The translations under genes were made by a program, and so were the position numbers. Positions 58,040 to 64,000 of a DNA stretch of 64,000 bases are shown in pieces. The stretch's first letter is position 1. Each line of letters starts with the position of its first letter. The DNA is from Hortaea werneckii (Eukaryota; Ascomycota; Dothideomycetes; Mycosphaerellales; Teratosphaeriaceae), in the NCBI GenBank assembly GCA_037044905.1, contig JBAOKB010000144.1:1612001-1676000 (forward strand). Reading direction: 5' to 3'. The notes under the pieces were generated by a model. It worked only from the letters and a program-made list of their open reading frames with translations, did no database searches and was not told the DNA's origin.

Positions 58040-61000
58040 TCATTTCTTGGCTTTGGCCTTGCCCTTGCCCTTCTTCGGCTTCGCTTCCTCTTCGCTCTCG
58101 TCTTCATCGTCATCCTTTGAGGCGGCCTTGCCTTTCTTGCCCGCAGCACCCTTCTTTGCGCCTCCCGCCGCTGCTTTAGCCGGGGCCTTCTTCTTCTTTG
58201 GCTGCTTGACATATTTGTCCTTGGACAAATCTACCTCGCCCTCATCGTCTTCGGGAGCCTCTTCGGCAGGGTCGGGAGCCTCTTCTTCAGACTCCTCAAG
58301 CGCCTCTTCGAGGTCTGGCTTCTCCTTCGCTGGCGCACGCTTGGGCGCCATAACCTGGCTTGCTTTCATGAACGGCAGAGGGTGGCTCTGATTGTTGTAC
58401 CTGTAATAGAGCATGTCAGCGTTTCATCCCCGTGAGCTAGTCAACTGCACCTGATTACTCACATTCGTGTGAAAGTTGCCTTGGCCTGAGTCTCAATCTT
58501 GATGCGCTCCATGTCTGCTTTGCCAACGCCGAGCTCCATAATCGCCTCCCAGTCTTCCTTGGTCAGGAAGTACTGATCCATTAATTTAATGATTTCTGGC
58601 ACGGAGTCCTTGCCTTCGCTCTGCAATCGCTTGACCAGCATCTCGAACAGCACCGGCACGTAGCTCTGTCGGATTTCATGCCTATCGGCCGTGACCCGTA
58701 AGCGCATATGGCCTTGGATCTCTTTCACCATCCTCATCAATTTTCCTTGCGATGAGTTCTTCCCAAGCCATGCAGTGAAACGCGTCTGGTGGCCTGCCAT
58801 GGAACCGTACACGAAGCTGGCTGGGCGCACGAATGAGAACATTGCATGCGCAGGCATAAGGCCCCACTGCTGCTGCGAGCCGTGGATCATCCTATCGACC
58901 AGGTCGCCGTCGGAGATGGAGTCCGCTGCCTTCGAGACGAGATCCAACTGGGCCAACTTCTTCATCTTTGCATTGTCATTCCACTGGTTTGTACGCTGAG
59001 GATTCGTGTTCAGATAGTTCTCCTGCAGCATCAACGGCGCGAACTCGTGGTCGTTGAAGTATAGTTCCTGCTTATCGTTGAGGGAGATCTTGCTTGCAGG
59101 GTTGAAGAGGCCACCGCCAAGAATCTTGGACACCATGTCCCAAGGTTTCAGCACAATGTGCTTCTCCCATGCTTTGCTCATGTCCTTGCCTTCTTCATAA
59201 CTCATGCCCTCACCGCTGCCCTGTGAGTCAAGCTTAGCTGTGCTGATCATGTTGACCACTTGCCGAATGTCTGCGCCTGAGCCTTCGATCAAGGCATTGA
59301 CAACGTTGGCCGGGATCTTCATGCCTTCTCGGTAAGCAATGGTCATGATCCTGCTGCGAATCATGTCCGTTGTAGGCCGCCTGAAGGCAAGATCGTAGGT
59401 CACGTAGTCAAACGGCCGCATCTTGGGAAGCTTACGGTCGTTGCAAATCAGGATCATAGGAATCTGCGACTTCTTGCAAACGGCCGCGAGCGCACCCACA
59501 CCGCCTCTGTCGCCTGCGCTCATACCGTCAACCTCGTCCATGATGAGGACGAGCTTCTTCTTGGAAGCTTCGACATCATCGCTGCCGCGACCAAAATATC
59601 CCATCAGAGAAGTCGTGCTGAGTACGCCTTTCAATCCGGTCTCTACCAATTTCTTGGAACGAGTGTCCGACGCATTCGACTCGACGATGTCATATCCTTC
59701 CAGCTTCGCTACCAGATGAGCTGCGGTAGTCTTGCCGATTCCAGGTGGACCGTGAATCATCACTGCTCTGTGTACACCACTGCCGTCTGCCCCCGGCATC
59801 TTGAAGCCTGTACGTTGGTTCTTCGGGAAAGCCCTCAACCAGCGCGCCAGCTTCTCTACTTGGGTCTTGTTGCCACAGATCTGGCTCAGCTGTGTAGGAG
59901 CATAGCGCACAGTCCATAGTCGAGTATCTGGGCCTTGTTCAGCCTGCTTGCCGGTCTTACCAGCTGCAGCCTTGCTATCGCCCTTCGCGCTCGCTGGCGC
60001 AGCCCCGGGCTTTGGTTTCGCAGCCGCCATTCGAGCTCGCTCCTCTTTCTCCATCTCTGCCGCAGCCTTTCTCATTTCCTCCTCCTCCTTCTTTTTCTTC
60101 TCTGCCATCTTTCCCGCAGCAGCTGAATCGCCGCCATTGGCCGGCAGCCTTTTGATGAGTTCAAACAATCCTTCCTCGTTGATGACCTTAAGATTATGCT
60201 GCTTAATGGTCTCCAACTTCTTCGGCCCCGCATCCTCACCCAGCACGACGTAGCTTGTCTTCTTCGAAGGCGCACCAGTGACTTTGCCACCATATTGCTT
60301 CACCAGGTTCTGGCCTTGTTCTCTGCCGAGCCGTTGCAATTGGCCGGTGAAGACAAAGCTTAGCCCTGCTAGACAATTCTCTTCTCCTGGGGGTATGTCA
60401 TTGTAATCTATTGCGCCGGCAGGCACAGCTGAGTTGGCGTGCTGGCCACCATATTGGAACTTTGGCTTCTCGGCATTAGGGTCCTTCTTTGGAGGCTCCG
60501 GTGCTGTAATGGTTGGAATGCTATCGAATATGGCTTGTGTCTCGGCAGAATCGTGCTCAGGTTCCTGCTTCGTTTTCTTAGAGGCCGATGAAGGCTTCTT
60601 CGCGGGACTAGCACGAGATTTCTTCGCCGGCTTCTGCTCAACCTCGAGCCCATCGTCTTCGTCGTCATCAACAACAGGCGATTTGCGCTTCTTCGATGCT
60701 TTGGCAGGAGTCTTCTTTGCAGGACGATCTTCTACAATCTCTTCGTCTCCATCGGGCACCACGAAGTCGTCATCGGCATTCGTATCCTTCATGTCAACAT
60801 CTCCGTCGGGTTCGTAATCATCTTGATCATGATCCTTCAGCTTCTTCTGCTTGCCACTCCGCTGTGCCTTCTTCGGCTGCAATGGCTTGCTGTCCTCCTC
60901 ATCCGTAGCTTCCTCATAGTCATCGCCCATTCGCCTACCGACTGCGGCATCAGCCTTGGCATTGTCGGCCGTGTCGTCCAAGAGGTCATCATCCGGAAAC

Positions 61001-61400
61001 TCATCCTCAGCGTAAGTCTCCACCTTCTTGCCCTTCCTTGCCGAACCTCGCGTGCTCCCATTTCCCCTAGCGTTCCCTTCTTTCTTCACTGGAGTGGTCG
61101 CTGCCTCTTTCCCGGACTTTTTGGCAGCCTTGACAGCGGGTTCGGTCCTCTTCGGCTTCCCGTTGGCTCCGAAGAAATCGTCCGCGGTCGTCTCCTCCAC
61201 CTTCTCAGGCTCAGGAGCTGCTCTCTTTTTGGGCTGGCTTTCTTCGGCTTGACCTCTTCCAACTCTTCATCCTCATCGTCGTCCTCGACAATCTTTCGCG
61301 GCCTACCTCTGCCTTTCTTTGGTTCTTCTTTGGCTTTAGGCTTCTCGGCAGGTGTGCCAGCAGGTTTGCCGCCGAAGAAGGAGCGGATGTCCGAGGGCAT
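58040..61400 (-). CDS. RFC1: Replication factor C large subunit, one frame break near the N-terminus
   Basis: Loads the PCNA clamp onto primed DNA in the nucleus. Exons 61400-58463 and 58400-58040, intron 58462-58401 (GTGAGT to TTACAG), ending in a Lys-rich tail. ATG at 61400 starts MPSDIRSFFGGKP, the PCNA-binding motif usual at the N-terminus of RFC1. An acidic/basic linker follows, then a BRCT domain (LAGLSFVFTGQLQRLGREQG to GGKVTGAPSKKTSYVV), AAA+ Walker A HGPPGIGKTTAAH, Walker B LVLIMDEVDGM, and the RFC1-specific C-terminal domain. The combined exon length is one base short of whole codons. The break lies at 61236-61237, where GG on the plus strand replaces an expected GGG between EEVKPKK and QPKKRAAPEPE. 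RFC1 is essential, so this is most simply a consensus error. Confidence 0.93.
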
Positions 61401-61828
61401 GATGGCGGGACCAGAGTGTAAGGAAAGCACTGGGAATGACGAAGCGTGGGGGTTTAACGCGACATGACCAAGAGAAATAGCAGCTAGCGGTTGGAGATGC
61501 GTGAGAAGATCACGTTAGCAAGTGTCGTTTGGGTCCAGGATTGGTTTCAGGCAGCTGGACGCATTGAATTGCGGAAGGCGCGTCGCCTGCGCGAGTATGA
61601 CGCGATGCGGGAAGCTGCCGAAGGCAGAATCAAGATGGCGTCAAATTTTCATTAAGATATTGACGCCGGCCAGCGCGGACCACCTCCGATAGCAGCGCGG
61701 AGCGTCCCAAGAGCCATACCGTACTATGTACCTATGAGATTAACGGCAAAGGCACACAATCCCTCTGAGTACGGTGGATTGCTCGCAGGCGGCTCTAATC
61801 GTTCCATCACCATCACCGCGGCCAGGTA
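61401..61828. promoter_or_regulatory. Divergent promoter of RFC1 and mitochondrial uL16m
   Basis: 428-base region between two divergent housekeeping start codons. No specific element is assigned. Confidence 0.4.
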
Positions 61829-62638
61829 ATGGCGGCTGCAAACAAGATGTTCGCTCCATCCTCGCGGTCTCTCCTCTCCTCTTTCACCACCCGGACCTGC
61901 TGTAAGAGAGCCTTCTCATCCGCCGATGCGCTTGCAACCCCGACGATACTGACGGTATCACCAGGCCTCCGTACCGCCCTGCAGGATCTCTCCCTCTCGC
62001 ATCCCCGCGCCTCGATCGTATCTACTCAGCCTTCAACCCGCTCTTTCCACACCACCCCCCGGACACAGGACTGGCTTTCGCCCAAAGCCGGGGAAAGTAG
62101 CAAGTCTCGCAAAGGCCGCCCGCGAGTCCCCACGGGCGGCAGCACACGTGGCACGACCTTAGTATGGGGCGACTACGGCCTCCGACTTAAGGATCATGAC
62201 CGCAGAGTAAGCGCACAGCAGCTCAAGATTGCCGACCAGACCATCAGACAGCGATTAAGAGGCATGAAGTACCGTCTCTATCACCGCGTATGCGCCAACA
62301 TTGGCGTCTACACCTCAGGAAACGACCAGCGTATGGGTAAGGGTAAGGGTTCATTTGATTACTGGGCGTGCAGGCCGCATGTGAGCAAGATCCTATTCGA
62401 GTTGAAGGGCGACGTGCACGAGGCCGTGGTACGGGATGCTATGCGGCTGGCTGGGAACAAGCTACCCGGGCTGTATGAGTTTGTGCGGAAGGGCGATCCG
62501 CCTGTGATGGGAATCACGAAGGTTGGGACCAATGGCATGACGGAGGAGATGCTTAGGCGACCAAGACTGGGAAAGGACGCCCCACCGAACAACATCGAAG
62601 GGACGGCAAGGAGGTTGCCTGGCACGACGCCTGTGTAA
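61829..62638 (+). CDS. MRPL16: Mitochondrial large ribosomal subunit protein uL16m
   Basis: Single exon of 269 residues, ATG at 61829. The N-terminal 75 residues are rich in Ser, Arg and Thr with few acids, a mitochondrial presequence (SLLSSFTTRTCCKRAFSS, then TRSFHTTPRTQ near the likely cleavage region). The core matches uL16: GRPRVPTGGSTRGTTLVWGD, then LRGMKYRLYHRVCANIGVY, KGKGSFDYWACRP and a helix ending VVRDAMRLAGNKLPG, the L16 signature region. uL16 helps position tRNA and factors near the peptidyl transferase centre. Divergent from RFC1. Confidence 0.94.
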   Translation: MAAANKMFAPSSRSLLSSFTTRTCCKRAFSSADALATPTILTVSPGLRTALQDLSLSHPRASIVSTQPSTRSFHTTPRTQDWLSPKAGESSKSRKGRPRVPTGGSTRGTTLVWGDYGLRLKDHDRRVSAQQLKIADQTIRQRLRGMKYRLYHRVCANIGVYTSGNDQRMGKGKGSFDYWACRPHVSKILFELKGDVHEAVVRDAMRLAGNKLPGLYEFVRKGDPPVMGITKVGTNGMTEEMLRRPRLGKDAPPNNIEGTARRLPGTTPV

Positions 62639-63273
62639 AAAGCCTTTCAGTAATGCATATCAATGGTTTCGCGTCCTCGAGGCATGTCTCCGCCACATCC
62701 TCGGATTGCCCTCGAAAGTAAAGCATGGCGACTGGCGCTCAGCGTCTATTCGAGCCCAGCTATGGCACATGACTCACTTCCTGCCACCAAACGCGAAACA
62801 CTCCGAGAGCTCAATATGAACAGCCTTTAGCATAAGGGTTCAGATTGACGCTCTCGAGCGGGAGGAAATTAGCATTTGCATGCGGAGGCTTACCGACACT
62901 TGGAAGTAGAGACAAAAGCCTCAACACCTGTACGATACCACCAAGTCGAACTTACATGTACAGTACATTCAGAAATCACATCACTAGCAACCTTTGCACC
63001 TGAAGTATTTTGCTGCGAGCATTAAGTTGCTACCTCGGCCGTCATAGCGTGCATAACGCCGGTCCAGAACCTTTCCCATGCGCATCCAAAAGGCGCTGAA
63101 TTGCCCTTCGTTATGCTTTGCTCAGATTGCTGCGTCGAGAGATAATGAGACAGAACAAGTCCTCTTCTTCTCGCTCAAACTGATATCAGTGTTCAAAGGG
63201 CCCGGCCTTCTTCGCCGTTACCATAGTGCTGCCCCGATGTCTAGTTTTCCTCAGGCCTTCCCTTCGCCTTTTC
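62639..63273. other. Spacer, no gene seen
   Basis: Convergent region between uL16m (+) and the zinc-finger-like gene (-). It may hold an additional 3' exon of the latter. Confidence 0.4.
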
Positions 63274-63965
63274 TCAGTCCGTACGCTCACCGCTCTCTGC
63301 CTTCGCTTGCTCCGCTGCCTCTATCGCCTCCTCCTCCTCCTCCTCCTCCTTCGCCTCTCTCGCCTTCTTCTTAATCTCGGCCATCCGTCGCCGATGCGAA
63401 GCCTTTCCAGCCTCGGACATCCACTTCTTGGGCCTAGTTGGTAGAGCAGGATGGCGCACCTCCGTGCTCTTCTCCGCCGAAACAGCCGTGGACGAAGGTT
63501 CATGGCCCGTCGTTTGGGCATGACCGCCAGGGGAAGGCGTTCTTTCGGCAGGAAGCGCAGAACCTTCGGCTGATGTACTTCCCGTCAGCGCCTTAACGCT
63601 GCATTCCTCTAGTCGAGGCCTCCTGTTGTGAGCAGGGCCATCGTGAGATCGCTTACCTTCTTCAGTAGCCTTGCCCCCTGCTGCACGGATCCAGGGGCGG
63701 TACATGAGCACTTCTACGCTTCTTTGGTCCCGGAATCCACCGTCGGTGTGCGTGTGGTAGACATGCTTGCGCAAGTTTGCGGCATCAGCTGGGCTCACAT
63801 TAGCCTAGGATTCGCAAGAGTGATTAGGGGATGGAAAAACTCACCATACTTGATCGTTGCTTCTGGCCCTTTGCAAAACCCACAGGTTCTCTCGCCGTCG
63901 CAGATCGTCAGCGGTCCAACTGTTGGCCATGGAACGTGTGGGTGATTGAAGATGCAGCCCGGCAT
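63274..63965 (-). CDS. Zinc-finger-like hypothetical protein, C-terminus uncertain
   Basis: ATG at 63965 (MPGCIFNHPHVPWP). Exon 63965-63845, intron 63844-63789 (GTGAGT; GCTAAT branch; GCCCAG), then exon 2 from 63788. The nearer CTAG acceptor is rejected because it gives an immediate TAA; the chosen one restores frame and sits 12 bases past the branch point. RTCGFCKGP with a later RKHVYHTH suggests a C2H2-type zinc site (CxxC and HxxH). The remainder is disordered, with a poly-Glu stretch and KKAREAKEE-type charged helix. A possible small intron (GTAAGC near 63655) and a GTGAGC donor at about 63286 leave the 3' structure open. Function unknown. Confidence 0.55.
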
Positions 63966-64000
63966 TGTGAGAATCGACCTGAATGTTGAAGAATGATGTG

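Noticed and set aside
29430..61240. Programmed ribosomal frameshifting at the frame breaks
   Set aside because: The sites share no slippery heptamer or common context, and they differ in direction (one inserted, others missing).
1..64000. tRNA and other structured RNA genes
   Set aside because: No stretch with a convincing acceptor stem, B-box and anticodon arm was recognised by eye; a covariance-model scan would settle this.

Overview
The window looks like nuclear DNA of a filamentous ascomycete (Pezizomycotina, probably Dothideomycetes). Introns are short (mostly 45-80 bases) with GTRNGT donors, CTRAC/CTAAT branch points and YAG acceptors. The recognisable genes are fungal: RFC1, mitochondrial uL16m, Sym1/Mpv17, a Bys1/thaumatin-like antigen, a TMD0-type ABCC transporter and an FMO-DUF6314 protein. 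Gene models were assembled by hand from splice signals and reading-frame phase. Family names rest on motifs recognised by eye, not on searches. No tRNA, rRNA or CRISPR was recognised.

Layout. 0.6-5.5 kb: an F-box-like protein and a large coiled-coil protein. 5.5-8.6 kb: no supported gene. 8.6-17.1 kb: a BAHD-like acyltransferase with two poly-Asp inserts, Sym1/Mpv17, nicotinate phosphoribosyltransferase and an SMP-30/gluconolactonase-like protein; the 3' flanks of the middle two carry very long G-runs on the sense strand. 17.1-23.1 kb: a 6-kb stretch without a supported gene ahead of a bZIP factor. 26.8-33.9 kb: an F-box-like hypothetical protein, folylpolyglutamate synthase, a twin CX9C protein and a broken Lys-rich protein.

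34.2-50.7 kb is an accessory block that reads like a specialised-metabolism or detoxification cluster: cytochrome P450, small DUF1772-like membrane protein, flavin monooxygenase fused to DUF6314, MFS transporter, SAM methyltransferase and ABCC transporter. No PKS, NRPS, terpene synthase or cluster-specific regulator is visible. The MFS and methyltransferase genes share a divergent promoter.

51.8-57.4 kb holds a secreted Bys1-family gene followed by a tandem duplication of about 2.2 kb; the second copy starts with a relic of the Bys1 5' end. 58.0-64.0 kb is housekeeping (RFC1, uL16m) plus a zinc-finger-like gene at the edge.

A recurring oddity is that FPGS, P450, FMO, ABCC and RFC1 each have one or two single-base frame breaks, mostly at short C/G or T runs. 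Because RFC1 and FPGS should be essential or nearly so, consensus errors are a serious explanation. The ABCC gene and the Lys-rich gene also carry in-frame TAG codons, which a homopolymer error does not explain.
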